Assembly: GCF_910592395.1 (NCBI RefSeq)
Contig: NC_088313.1
Coordinates: forward strand, 14,588,437 to 14,652,436
From: Lineus longissimus
Taxonomy: Eukaryota; Nemertea; Pilidiophora; Heteronemertea; Lineidae
Length of the DNA: 64,000 bases
Reading direction: 5' to 3'
Shown here piece after piece: positions 10,171-21,200 of the stretch. Position numbers and translations under genes: made by a program. Positions within the stretch are counted from its first letter, which is position 1. Each line of letters opens with the position of its first letter. The notes below the pieces were generated by a model. That model ran no database searches. It had not been told where the DNA came from and saw nothing but the letters and a program-made list of their open reading frames with translations.

Positions 10171-10896
10171 TCAAGGCATCCCAGTAACTGACAGGGCGCA
10201 CCATTTTTGTGCGGTCAGTCCCATGTGAATGTTAGGAAACAACGCATAATCCATTGCATTTTTGTACCCAATGCAAAAATAAGCAAGCGTATCAAAAAAT
10301 ATAAACCCATATTGTATCTTGAACCCTTGATCCAGCATATACAAGGGGAAGGACTTTTCAACGGTGACTGTGCTATTACGTATCAGTTGAAATAGCAATT
10401 CGCCATTTTTGGAATTCGAAATCGCATGGTACAACGTCACTGTCCATGCGCTGTTCCAAATCTTCTCACCAGTGAAAGCGAATAAAACCATATCATCGAT
10501 ATTGAAACCTTTACATTTCTCCGCTGACGGAATCAAGATTCGCCCAACGATTTTCCCGGCCGTAAAATCATAAATTTTACCATAACTACTAATGGCCCAG
10601 CATTTGGGCAATCGCTTAGTTGAAAACTCAATTATGTAATTAGAAACTAGATGATAAATGTGTTTTCCTGGTCCGGGGTAGTAAGAGGAATTGTAGAGCA
10701 TTCGTGAGGTCTGAGCATTGCGGCCAAAGCTGTAGAAAATAGCCCTCACCCAAGGGACAGGATGCTCCGTATACCTTATCATAACTAAAGAACGTGTAGG
10801 ATGGAATTCAATATTGTTGTGTTTACCTTTCCCCATCATAATCGGCGGAACAAAAGACACGAACTGGCCAAATGGATACTTGAGGATGGGTGGCAC
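10171..10896 (-). CDS. Propeller-like paralog A, probable 3' exon (possibly truncated)
   Basis: An open frame of 241 codons to TGA at 10171-10173. The first codon is GTG directly after TAG, in the context GTTTGTAG|GTG, so this is more likely an exon behind an acceptor than an intact gene. It aligns along most of its length with the ORF at 11601-12581. The shared motif is KIYDFTAGKIVGRILIPSAE then KC (residues 108-128), versus YDAAKGTFPGRLAIPATEKC in the neighbour. Y-D-x-x-x-G-[KR] units resemble beta-propeller strands. Compared with the neighbour it lacks about 110 C-terminal residues, so it may be a decayed copy. No family is recognised. Confidence 0.55.
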   Translation of the reverse strand: MPPILKYPFGQFVSFVPPIMMGKGKHNNIEFHPTRSLVMIRYTEHPVPWVRAIFYSFGRNAQTSRMLYNSSYYPGPGKHIYHLVSNYIIEFSTKRLPKCWAISSYGKIYDFTAGKIVGRILIPSAEKCKGFNIDDMVLFAFTGEKIWNSAWTVTLYHAISNSKNGELLFQLIRNSTVTVEKSFPLYMLDQGFKIQYGFIFFDTLAYFCIGYKNAMDYALFPNIHMGLTAQKWCALSVTGMP

Positions 10897-11596
10897 CTAC
10901 AAACAGCACTATGTAGCAATTGAATTTATCATAGATACAAGTATGGTGTATAGACATCATTGCACTATTGGTGTACTTAAAGTGCCGCGCAGACGAGTGA
11001 TTCAAATTGAGCCACCTGCGATTAAAATCATTGCTATGTGCGACAAAAGGATCTCTCATCCGCACGGGTAAAACTTGCATTCGCTTGGTTTGATATAAAC
11101 TTGCAGGTCGATGTGGCCCGGCCTATTTAGATGACCGCCGCAAACGAGCAGTTTTAGTCGCATGCGATTCAAACGGTAGGTTGCAGCGATTTAAATCGCT
11201 GGTTTGCGGGGTGCTTTTAAGAGATGGGCATTCCATTGAATGTAACAAGACAAAAAGAGAGTACATCTTGTATGGTTTGGTGCGATGGTATGATATGTTT
11301 CGTTGTTGTCGCTGTGCGTGTTTCTGTGATCCCAGGTACATGTACATGTATATATCCTATGGAGAATCAGCTCACCAACTGAACGAGAATCTTATTATAA
11401 TCCTGTGTATCCATACATATCACGTTAAGAGGATTTTTACTCTGCCCCCAAATGTTGTAACGAATTTAACCCCCCTTTTTGATCAGGCCCACGGCCTAGA
11501 CTTCATCTCAATTTGAACGCGGCGGTTGGGCACGCCGGAAAAATGTGCTGAGTGTGAATACACTCAGCTTGTTGCCTTCTGTAGTCTTGAATGATA

Positions 11597-11602
11597 TTTA
11601 TT
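11597..11602 (-). promoter_or_regulatory. AATAAA overlapping the stop codon of paralog B
   Basis: On the minus strand the end reads GGATTGTAATAAATATC: the TAA stop and an AATAAA polyadenylation signal share bases. This supports 11601 as the true 3' end of a transcribed gene with a very short 3' UTR. Confidence 0.45.
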
Positions 11603-12581
11603 ACAATCCTTTGTAAATTGCTACTGACGTGAAACATTCCTTCATTTCGGTTGTTTTTAATTTACACTTTATTCGCTGCAACAGTGATCCATCTTTTGGA
11701 TTGAAGACATACTTTTCGCCGCCATTGACGAATTCAGGGTAGAAAAACGCGCGAATTGGCCGAACTGACATCTCAGCAGGCCGATTCGTGAGGAAACTGT
11801 CTTTTGTTTGACAGTACTCTTCCATCCCAACAGCAGCAAGTCGAGTTGAGCAAAAGGCAAAAAATAAACTCTCCGTAGGGCTAAACAACAAACGACGCTT
11901 AGGACCACAGGATGTTGGAAACGATGATGTGATCGGGAAAGCCACATTATATTGGTATCTATTTTCATGTTGATAAATAACAAGACTACAATCGCCACTT
12001 ATGGACCACTGAACAGTGTAAATATCTTTGTTGATAACGCAGGGAACCTTCTTTCTAAAAAAAGGAATACGAACACCCTTTATGAGAAGGAGTTCAAACT
12101 TTCCAGTTACATTATGCTCTGCCGAGTCATAAATCGTTCTGTGTAAACGACCCTGGATGGTACAAGAGAGTAATATTTTCCCCCGAAATCCCATTTTAAT
12201 GAAAAGATGCTGTCCAGGGGTGTAACATTTTTCTGTCGCAGGAATCGCAAGTCGACCAGGAAAGGTACCTTTCGCAGCGTCGTAAAACATAAAACGTGCT
12301 CTTAGCCGCTTTGGCCCATTTATGAATACCGTATAATGCTTGTATGCGAGGTTAGGACACCATTCAGTTATATCCTTATAAAAGTTTGATTTGTACAAAA
12401 TGCGATAAGCTCTTCTGCTGGGACTGTACACAAGGACATTGACCAATGGCATCCTGCCTGGCGGTTTCACTACCATAATTCTACCTGATTTAACATCGAA
12501 ATGCGACAAATCGCCCTTCGTCAACTGAATTTTTGGTAAAATCGGAAACGTTTCATAAAGCTTATATATCTTGTTGTTGCC
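11601..12581 (-). CDS. Propeller-like paralog B, probable 3' exon
   Basis: An uninterrupted minus-strand frame of 326 codons runs from just after TAG at 12582-12584 to TAA at 11601-11603. There is no ATG near the front, so it is probably a terminal exon. The acceptor is either near 12582 or at the stronger TTTTACCAAAAATTCAG before 12524. Similarity to paralog A seems to begin upstream of 12524, favouring the longer exon. Propeller-like units include HFDVKSGRIMVVKPPG, FYDAAKGTFPGRLAIPATEK, TIYDSAEHNVTGKFELLLIK and YVFNPKDGSLLQRIKCKL. No signal peptide or membrane segment is visible. The stop codon overlaps an AATAAA signal. Function unknown; the propeller fold is inferred from motif shape only. 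Confidence 0.6.
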   Translation of the reverse strand, partial: GNNKIYKLYETFPILPKIQLTKGDLSHFDVKSGRIMVVKPPGRMPLVNVLVYSPSRRAYRILYKSNFYKDITEWCPNLAYKHYTVFINGPKRLRARFMFYDAAKGTFPGRLAIPATEKCYTPGQHLFIKMGFRGKILLSCTIQGRLHRTIYDSAEHNVTGKFELLLIKGVRIPFFRKKVPCVINKDIYTVQWSISGDCSLVIYQHENRYQYNVAFPITSSFPTSCGPKRRLLFSPTESLFFAFCSTRLAAVGMEEYCQTKDSFLTNRPAEMSVRPIRAFFYPEFVNGGEKYVFNPKDGSLLQRIKCKLKTTEMKECFTSVAIYKGL

Positions 12582-12591
12582 CTATCATTAT

Positions 12592-13896
12592 TCGAGACAT
12601 TCGGTATAAGTTCACCCAGATCGAAAAAGTCTAGAGCACATTACTTGAAATAAAAACTCGAAAAAACTTGTAAATCACAGTATGTTTGTTAAACTCAAAA
12701 TGCTATGGTAAGGTAATATTAATCTCACGAAGAATTGGGTAGTATAAGAGAGATGTTTAATTTCAGGATTTTATTTTATATTCTGGAACACCTTGGTTAC
12801 GATTTAGCACTGTTTACGGTGTATAAATGCACAGTGCCAAGCTTTGGAGCCACTCGAATTGGTGCAAAATATCGCAGTAGTCAAAAGCACATTTCAGCTT
12901 TTAGTTGGACGTGTTCTAGAATAGAAATTTAAAGTACCTCACCGTTGATATTGGTTGTCTTACCAAACATCGCTCAGGAGAGCTGTCATTTTGCTGAAAA
13001 CCTCAGCGAGGCGCCGCGGTTTCTCCTGCATTTTACCTCCGCCCCAGCGGTGTTTGATGTGAACCAATACCATTTCCTAAATGGGATTTCGCACGGCCAG
13101 CGATTCAACCCCCCTCTTTACATTTTCTCGGGCGGTGAAAATGAACTCTCTCTTTTCCTGTTTACAAGTCCGGCGCAAATCAGTAAACTAGACGCAAGGG
13201 CCCAACGCGCCGAGTAGCGGCAAAAAAGCGAAGCTGGCGAAACATTTATAACGGGTCACCGTCACTTATTATTGGACTTATAGCGCATTTACGGGGTTGC
13301 AACTATTTTGCTTTATAGTGTCACCAGGAAAGAAAAGCATGCGACCTAGCGCCGATCTATTTGTATAAAGTGATAATTGGAAGGTATATAGTAGGAAATA
13401 TCAATAAAATAATCATTCCATGTCGTCTTTTGAGGGCATTTTCGATTGTAAAAAATATATGTGTACGTCACCGGAGTCTCTGCAATGATGATTTTATCAC
13501 AGCAGTCTCGCGCAAGTAGAAGATCTTTACCTATTAGTTCTTCACTTATTAGTCTGGCGTAAAGCCAGACGTTTTCCATTACGATTTCACTACGATGTTT
13601 GACCAGAAGGAGCAGTGCGCGAGATATGCTAATGAGCAGACTTCCCTCGCTTGAGTTTCGGAAGAATGTTCCATATCGCGCTAAGCTGACCACTGCCATG
13701 ACTGCTGACCATGACAGGCGTGCATTGGACTGGTACAGGTTGGAACTGAACATTGAATATGCTTGTGGTGACGCTTTCTGATGAGAAGTTGGTCGTGACT
13801 GATGCAGTATCCTTGGAATTGTCCACAGCATCGTTCAGTCATTGCTCTCTGAGCTGCCTTGATTCTGTACTTACCCAAATACTGAGACCAAATGCC
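12592..13896 (+). repeat. 1305-bp direct tandem duplication, unit 1
   Basis: The unit begins TCGAGACATTCGGTATAAG and ends GACCAAATGCC. It is followed without a gap by unit 2 at 13897-15201, with only about four substitutions seen by eye. It starts about 10 bp upstream (minus sense) of paralog B. A 161-codon minus-strand ORF (13346-13831) is intact here but interrupted by TAA in unit 2, which argues against it being a conserved protein. Confidence 0.97.
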
Positions 13897-15201
13897 TCGA
13901 GACATTCGGTATAAGTTCACCCAGATCGAAAAAGTCTAGAGCACATTACTTGAAATAAAAACTCGAAAAAACTTGTAAATCACAGTATGTTTGTTAAACT
14001 CAAAATGCTATGGTAAGGTAATATTAATCTCACGAAGAATTGGGTAGTATAAGAGAGATGTTTAATTTCAGGATTTTATTTTATATTCTGGAACACCTTG
14101 GTTACGATTTAGCACTGTTTACGGTGTATAAATGCACAGTGCCAAGCTTTGGAGCCACTCGAATTGGTGCAAAATATCACAGTAGTCAAAAGCACATTTC
14201 AGCTTTTAGTTGGACGTGTTCTAGAATAGAAATTTAAAGTACCTCACCGTTGATATTGGTTGTCTTACCAAACATCGCTCAGGAGAGCTGTCATTTTGCT
14301 GAAAACCTCAGCGAGGCGCCGCGGTTTCTCCTGCATTTTACCTCCGCCCCAGCGGTGTTTGATGTGAACCAATACCATTTCCTAAATGGGATTTCGCACG
14401 GCCAGCGATTCAACCCCCCTCTTTACATTTTCTCGGGCGGTGAAAATGAACTCTCTCTTTTCCTGTTTACAAGTCCGGCGCAAATCAGTAAACTAGACGC
14501 AAGGGCCCAACGCGCCGAGTAGCGGCAAAAAAGCGAAGCTGGCGAAACATTTATAACGGGTCACCGTCACTTATTATTGGACTTATAGCGCATTTACGGG
14601 GTTGCAACTATTTTGCTTTATAGTGTCACCAGGAAAGAAAAGCATGCGACCTAGCGCCGATCTATTTGTATAAAGTGATAATTGGAAGGTATATAGTAGG
14701 AAATATCAATAAAATAATCATTCCATGTCGTCTTTTGAGGGCATTTTCGATTGTAAAAAATATATGTGTACGTCGCCGGAGTCTCTGCAATGATGTTTTA
14801 ATCACAGCAGTCTCGCGCAAGTAGAAGATCTTTACCTATTAGTTCTTCACTTATTAGTCTGGCGTAAAGCCAGACGTTTTCCATTACGATTTCACTACGA
14901 TGTTTGACCAGAAGGAGCAGTGCGCGAGATATGCTAATGAGCAGACTTCCCTCGCTTGAGTTTCGGAAGAATGTTCCATATCGCGCTAAGCTGACCACTG
15001 CCATGACTGCTGACCATGACAGGCGTGCATTGGACTGGTACAGGTTGGAACTGAACATTGAATATGCTTGTGGTGACGCTTTCTGATGAGAAGTTGGTCG
15101 TGACTGATGCAGTATCCTTGGAATTGTCCACAGCATCGTTCAGTCATTGCTCTCTGAGCTGCCTTGATTCTGTACTTACCCAAATACTGAGACCAAATGC
15201 C
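13897..15201 (+). repeat. 1305-bp direct tandem duplication, unit 2
   Basis: Near-identical to 12592-13896 at an offset of exactly 1305 bp. Visible differences are G/A at 12874 versus 14179, A/G at 13470 versus 14775, and GATTTTATCAC versus GTTTTAATCAC near 13490/14795. It ends exactly where the hairpin at 15202 begins. Confidence 0.97.
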
Positions 15202-15263
15202 TGTTGACTGTGCTTTAAACGAGACTGGCGCCATGCCTAGTCTCTCTTAAAGTACAGTCAACA
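15202..15263. repeat. 62-bp hairpin at the edge of the tandem duplication
   Basis: TGTTGACTGTGCTTTAA and GAGACT are mirrored by AGTCTC and TTAAAGTACAGTCAACA around a GGCGCCATGCCT loop. The first base follows the last base of duplication unit 2, so it may mark the breakpoint or be a tiny MITE inserted there. Confidence 0.8.
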
Positions 15264-16196
15264 GACACCAACCCCCTCAGACTCAGAAACCACAAACGCA
15301 CAACCCTTCCTGCTACCTTAATACTTCTGGATATGGCCTGATGAACATGTGGACAATAGGGCTCGCAATAGGGTTCCATTCAGAGCCTTGCGCATGACTT
15401 GATGATGCATCAATAGCTTTGATATTGACTGATGTTGCAATGCTCGTGCAAAATCTGATTTTAGCGCATTTTACACCTTGTTTGTAAATGTTTTGCAATG
15501 TAAACCTGTGTAATTTGATCTATCCGTCATTTCCTTAGGACGCTGCGACAACACAGCTTTACGTTGATTGAAACTTGAGGTAAACGTGAGTCCCTCTCGT
15601 TGCAAGCGAAATGCAAAGTCTACCCGGGTTGCCGAACTGTGCAAGCAGTTATCATTGTGCTACCCAGCCCCACCAACCCTCACTGCTCCAAGGGTAGGTC
15701 GGGCGGGTATCAAACAAACTGTCGGCTAATGTGGATCATTACCAGCTATTGCGTGCCTGGCGAATTAAGCCACTGATCACACATGCTAAATTGGTGTTGG
15801 CGCACCTAATAGAAAATGCATTGGAAATATTAATAAAGTTGGCTTTTCGGGCAGGGTGTTAATATATTCCCGGCTCTCGACTTCTGACTCTATATTTCTA
15901 CAATTCTGCAATTCTATATTTGTCAAGGTATTTGCAGACAAAAATGGAGCAATTTTGGATGGAAATTCGATGTGTCCATCTGTAGGTTGAAAATGTTGGT
16001 TTATTTGTACTGCTAAGCTCAAAACCTGTCGTGTGAATTCATGTGAAATCGGAATTCGGGGGCTTTTCTAGCTGTGCTAGCCCTGAAACTACTCATTTAA
16101 TATGAATTCCAGATATATTCGAATTATCTCAGAATATTTGAAGAGAAAAAGATTCTGAACAATTTATTAATTTTCCGATTTTTACCTTCCTAAATA
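15264..16196. other. Intergenic, one dispersed repeat
   Basis: 15340-15480 is an inverted copy of a repeat also at about 28080-28215. Shared blocks include GACAATAGGGCTCGCA, GTTCCATTCAGA and GATGATGCATCA. No coding sequence seen. Confidence 0.55.
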
Positions 16197-16202
16197 TTTT
16201 TT

Positions 16203-16482
16203 GGATTTTTACCGTGAGGATTTTTACCGTTAGGATTTGTACAGTTAGGATTTTTACCGTTTGGAATTTTGCAGTTAGGATTTTTACAGTTAGGATTTTT
16301 ACCGTTAGGATTTTTACCGTTATGATTTTTACCGTTAGGATTTTTACCGTTAGGATTTTTACCGTTAGGATTTTTACAGTTAGGATTTTTACAGTTAGGA
16401 TTTTTATCGTTAGGATTTTTACAGCTAGGATTTTTACTGTTAGGATTTTTACCATTAAGATTTTTACAGTTAGGATTTTTAC
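16203..16482 (+). repeat. 15-bp tandem array (about 19 units)
   Basis: The unit GATTTTTACCGTTAG varies at the ACCGT position (ACAGT, ATCGT). The 15-bp period keeps both strands open (RIFTVRIFTV on plus, KILTVKILTV on minus). This is best read as satellite DNA, not protein. Confidence 0.96.
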
Positions 16483-16960
16483 CTACATTCGATTAATTCA
16501 CACCTCTCCCATCTCAAACACTAGGAATGAGTGAGTCGTCCTCTATTCAATTGAGCTCTGACAGGATGACGTCTACCTGTAGGTTCTCAGCCCCAGGCAG
16601 CGTGTCACAGTGCATCGGTCTTCACAAACATTATCTCTGCACAGTGGCTTCACCTGGGTCAAGTAGGAATTTAAATCCACATAGCATGATAATTCAGCCA
16701 ATTTTGTATTATTTTTGAATTTTTCCATTTCAAGTGTTAACGATGCTAACTGCTACTGTAGAATGGAAGGTGATTCCGCAGCAAACAGCTTGGTAATCAT
16801 AATAATGCAATTGGTCCTTTAAATCACCGCAATTGTTTCTGGGCATAGTTTGGAAGGCTGGTTATAAAACATCACAGAATGTTTACTTAAGCACTCAAAC
16901 ACACTTTTCTAGTACCATGTGTATACAAAGCATCCGGTCGCTACCCTCGATTTGCACTTT

Positions 16961-17139
16961 GACTCCAAACCCGGGTAAGCATGCGCAGTGTACTTCGACT
17001 CTAAATCCGGATAAGCATACGTAGTGTACTTCGACTCTAAATCCGGATAAGCATGCGTAGTGTATTTCGTCTCCAAACCCGGGTAAGCATGCGCAGTGTA
17101 CTTCGACTCCAAACCCGGGTAAGCATGCGCAGTGTACTT
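16961..17139 (+). repeat. 36-bp minisatellite, 5 units, NRF1-like GCATGCGCAG cores
   Basis: The unit is GACTCCAAACCCGGGTAAGC followed by ATGCGCAGTGTACTTC. Two middle units are variants with CTAAATCCGGATAAGCATAC or GCATGCGTAG. Three units contain GCATGCGCAG, which resembles an NRF1 half-site; regulatory use is untested. Confidence 0.92.
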
Positions 17140-17301
17140 GACGTCAGGGCCATTAGAAAACAAATCGGTCATTGCTTCTCCACACTCCTCGGGTTAAATC
17201 GACGTCGACCAAGCATAGATTGCAAAGCTGGCAATGGTAATCATCTTTACACCAATAAATTCTAATCTTACCTTCATGCATTATGAAATAAAACGTGTCA
17301 C

Positions 17302-17559
17302 CTTTTTCTGATAGATCCGCGATCCCGAATTCTTGAAAGTCTCTGTCTTCTCCATACACGTAGCCTTCCGCTTACTCATCTGACAAGCAACAGATCTGGC
17401 ATCCTCAGGCAGAACACTTACTGTCAAACATTTTGGATCATGACATAAAATAGCACAAGCTAAAAGGGAAACTGCATACTGGGCGCCCATATCGGGATTC
17501 ATTATGCTCCAGTCCAGCGCAATTTGTTCAAGATGTGCAGTGTTGCTAGTTTTAGCCAT
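17302..17559 (-). CDS. Possible PAN/Apple-like exon
   Basis: The minus-strand frame opens with ATG at 17557-17559 and contains LDWSIMNPDMG, SLLACAILCHDPKCLTVSV, ACQMSKRKA and GSRIYQKK. The spacing CA-x2-C-x4-C, then C-x-M, then a G-S-x-x-Y-x-K end resembles PAN/Apple-like extracellular domains. A donor-like AAG|GTGACA could end the exon at 17302; otherwise the frame stops at 17281. No signal peptide or partner exon was found, so it may be a single exon of a larger gene or a relic. Confidence 0.35.
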
Positions 17560-20400
17560 TATTAAGACTCAGCCTTCTGAATAGAAGGCACCTAGACTGA
17601 GGCTTGAATGCTCATCACCGTCGCAAGTTCTTTAATTCTCGTGCTGTGTGAGCCGATTCCGAAGAAGTCGAATTCCTTTATCCGCGATCCGTGACATTTT
17701 GTATTAGACATTTTCACCATCTTCATAGAGGAGAAGTTTGAGCTTGTGGTCTCACTAACCAGTGGGGACGTTCCTGAGGGATCCGCCGTACTGGCAAGTG
17801 GGACATGTGAGAGGAAGAGTCTCAGTCGGTATGGCTGTGTCGAAAATCACATCGATGACTTCATTTAATCAATGAAGAGTCAAAACAATCTTTAAAACTT
17901 CAACATACCCACGGAATCACCTTGAAAAATATTATCAAATCATTCTGGAAAGAAATCGCAATCATGAAAAATGACATTTTATGGTTTTGACATTGGGATT
18001 GACCTGGTGCTTACAGCCTTTTTAAAACCAGCTTTAAATTGTCAATCTAGAATAAGAAACAGGTCAATACTAAATGTATTTATCGTGATGGTGCACAAAG
18101 TTATAACAAAATCCTCCTAAAAATGAACATTTCATGCGCTAAAGTTGCACGGTCACTTTCTCGCAAACAATGTTCCCATTCAGGTGAGATCTAGAGTATG
18201 AATGCATCGTGACACTCTTGACAACTACAGGCCAATGTAAAAAAGGAAATTGTCGAGGAAGGTACAGGCTGCTCAGCCACCAACAGTTAGTGAAAGTATT
18301 GAACTACTTTATCAAGTCTATTGGTGGAGAGACCAACCTGGGAAGATCATCAGTTGTATTATACGCGCTGTTCACCCAATGCATCCAATTCTTGACTGTA
18401 CTCGACGCTGCCTAACTTCCAGCTCTGGGGCCATCCCGCCAACCACTTGGCCATAAAGTAAGTCCTCCATTGGCGGCCATAGAACTTGGGGTACAGTACA
18501 ATGCCCTGGAGTCGATATCATCAACAACCTCATAAAAAGGCCTATTCATGCGATCAAATCAAGAGAAATCGATATTATCTTATTGATCGTATCATTATTA
18601 TACTAGCCTAATCCTAAAAAGGCATCAATATGACACATAAAATTGCACATACAGGGCGCCCACAAAAAAAATGTGCAATGGCAATTTGCCATAATTTCTG
18701 CTGTAACTCTGCATGACTTTTTTCGTCATTTATCTTAATAATCAAAAATAAGTTTGATTTTCAGAATGTCACTTTTTCCACACTTCTGATGTGAACGTTT
18801 CGACTTAAATGGGGATGTGAATTAGGCCATACACATATCGAGGTTTCATTTCATCAGCAACCTCGATCACGATTACGATCACGCGCTATGACGGAAAACA
18901 TTTTATGACCACGCGCAGTGACCTTGACACCGACGTCAGCAATGAACACATCCGCCTCTCTCTGAATAGCCAATCAGTGGCTCAATTATTTCTCACCGCA
19001 TGGAGCAGCTCAATTTGACATCAACAAGCTCGATGAGTCTGAAAGAAAAGGCGTTCAACCCTAATCATCGGATTATCCCTGCGAGTCTACACCCTGGTGG
19101 GGTTAGCGAAGTAAACATCGTCAACTCGTGCAGGTCAGTTAGGGTCAAGCGGATACAGCAGATACACAATGTATATTAAAGGGACAACTTTGACTTGAGA
19201 TATGTTAGATTTTTCCTACAAAAATCGTTGCTTTTTTATGCTTTAGCCCCGCGGAGGGTTATGAACTCTGAAGAGGGCCCAATATTTGGTTTGGTGTTAG
19301 GTTTTGTGGCGGACTGGTGACATGACGTCGTCAAGAATTCCCCTTTTTACAAAAAAACCTGCGATCTGCGACAATTGACAAGCGGAAAAGCAATGTACTA
19401 CTATGGAAAAGAAGAAAAACGCATGTGATTGTGATTATAGCAGTAATTATGGACAGGCCTGTAGGAGTTTGCACTTTTACAAAATGCCCTTTCTTTAGGA
19501 GTTCAGAGCTACATGAGGTGTCATTCAACTTGTCTTGATCATATTGTAAGAATATAAAAACAGTGGGAATTTAGTAACTGCCCCTTCTTTAAAAGCGAAC
19601 CTCTGTTGGTTTTTCTGAAGTTCAAATTAACACTTGGTATTATCAAGTATAGATAAGATTCTTCAATACATACTTGGTATTATGCAATTGCTTAGCAGTG
19701 TCGTGAAATAAAGATCACAAGGACCGATCTTCGGGAAGATAGCATAATGATTATAATAAAACGTACACATACACGTACTTCTACTTGGTATGGTAATTTG
19801 ATTGACAACTGTCAATTAGTATCAATTAGTGTCCACTTATCGATCACAAGATTACACAAGAAATTTGTTAACAAGTTTGAACCCTTGTTTGGGGATGATC
19901 GTTGTGAAGATACATGGTGTTGCTTCAGCATAACATGACCTTATATTAGACTACCGTGTATGATGTACAGTTCATGTCTTTAAAGGAACAACTTTGGCGT
20001 GGGATTTACCTAGCCAGGAGGATAATGCCCCTGCTTGACACCATGCGCCGCCACACTAATTCTAATGTTTGTAAATAATTTTCGCCAGTGTTGCGGTGTA
20101 TTTTTGAACTTGGCTTGCAAATTTCAGGCAGGCCAAATGCTACCTCCGTTCTATTGCATTGTTTATTGCAGTTAAATGATTTTTCAGTGATCGTATTTGG
20201 AGAAGTTTTCAAACTCAGAGGTATATATTGTTTTTTTTGTGACACCTAGTATGCAATGGACGGTCAAATTTAATTCCACTTTTGTCTTCCAAAGTACATG
20301 CGGTTATCTAAAACCGTATTGGAATTGTGAACAAAATTCTTCGTAGATGTTTGCCCATTTTCCGACATGATTGGTTAATACTTTGACAAGGTTGTGTCCG
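17560..20400. other. Intergenic, nothing recognised
   Basis: AT-rich sequence with scattered short ORFs that show no conserved protein and no paired splice sites. TTAAAGGGACAACTTTGAC near 19178 recurs as TTTAAAGGAACAACTTTGG near 19980 and related sequence near 54645, suggesting a weak dispersed repeat. Confidence 0.45.
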
Positions 20401-21200
20401 TGTCCTGTGAAGTCCCGCTAATTCAAAGGTCTCGGGTTAATATATAAACCGCAGATTGAATAATTCACATTCTTGTGGGGCCGTTACGACCATCGGGCTT
20501 CGCGCGGCATCGCGGGCAAATCAATCGCGGAAGTTCAACGCCTTGGTATCTTTGGTGGGGCCAGGGGGATTATTCAAGAGAACGGCTTCCCGGCGACTTC
20601 TCTTTCTTCCAGCCATCAAAGTGTTCGTCCCTATCGGTAAGCCTTCTTTTTAAGATCTGTATTTGTCGGTTTTGTTTTTTAACCTGGCTACACACAACTA
20701 ATAGATCTTAAGCCATTTTCCTTTTGACATCAACTGCCATAACGTTTCCCAGTTACATGTTTCATATGATAGTAAACCAATCAGAAATTTGGGGTGATCA
20801 TTAACATTCCTGCCATTCTTTCCATAGATAACTATCGCTTCTCCCCTATTACCAACCTAAAATCAAGAAAGCTTTATTTTCAAGCAAAACATCAACGGGT
20901 GTAACGTCACTCCGTGAATGGGCTCGGGTTTCGGCGTGAGTGCCACTTTTTGGTGCCGGCCGGGTAGTTATAGAATCGTCTTGAATGACGAGTCGGCGGG
21001 TTTTGTTATGACACCTGTGGGGCTCCATTCATTCAGGCCGAGCAATGCTAATTTTGGTCGTCCCACTTCACTCTCCCCCGGGGCGATTTTGAGACACTCG
21101 TTGCCGCGGTCCTGCGGGTGTTACTGCATTGTCCGCAGTATTTAGGTAAGGGTTTAATCCTTGGTAAACTTCCCCCCAGGCTCAGTTCAGAAGGGTATGG
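20401..21200 (+). promoter_or_regulatory. GC-richer stretch with TATA-like box, possible promoter/first exon
   Basis: TATATAAA lies near 20441-20449. It is followed by a GC- and CpG-rich stretch and donor-like sites TATCG|GTAAGC near 20637 and TTTAG|GTAAGG near 21146. No downstream exon could be linked, so this is only a weak promoter or 5'-exon candidate. Confidence 0.2.

Noticed and set aside
13346-13831. 161-codon minus-strand ORF in the tandem duplication
   Set aside because: The near-identical second unit has a stop in the same place, overlapping ORFs exist in other frames, and no domain is visible.
16129-16534. RIFTVRIFTV / KILTVKILTV repeat proteins
   Set aside because: Translation of a 15-bp satellite on both strands.
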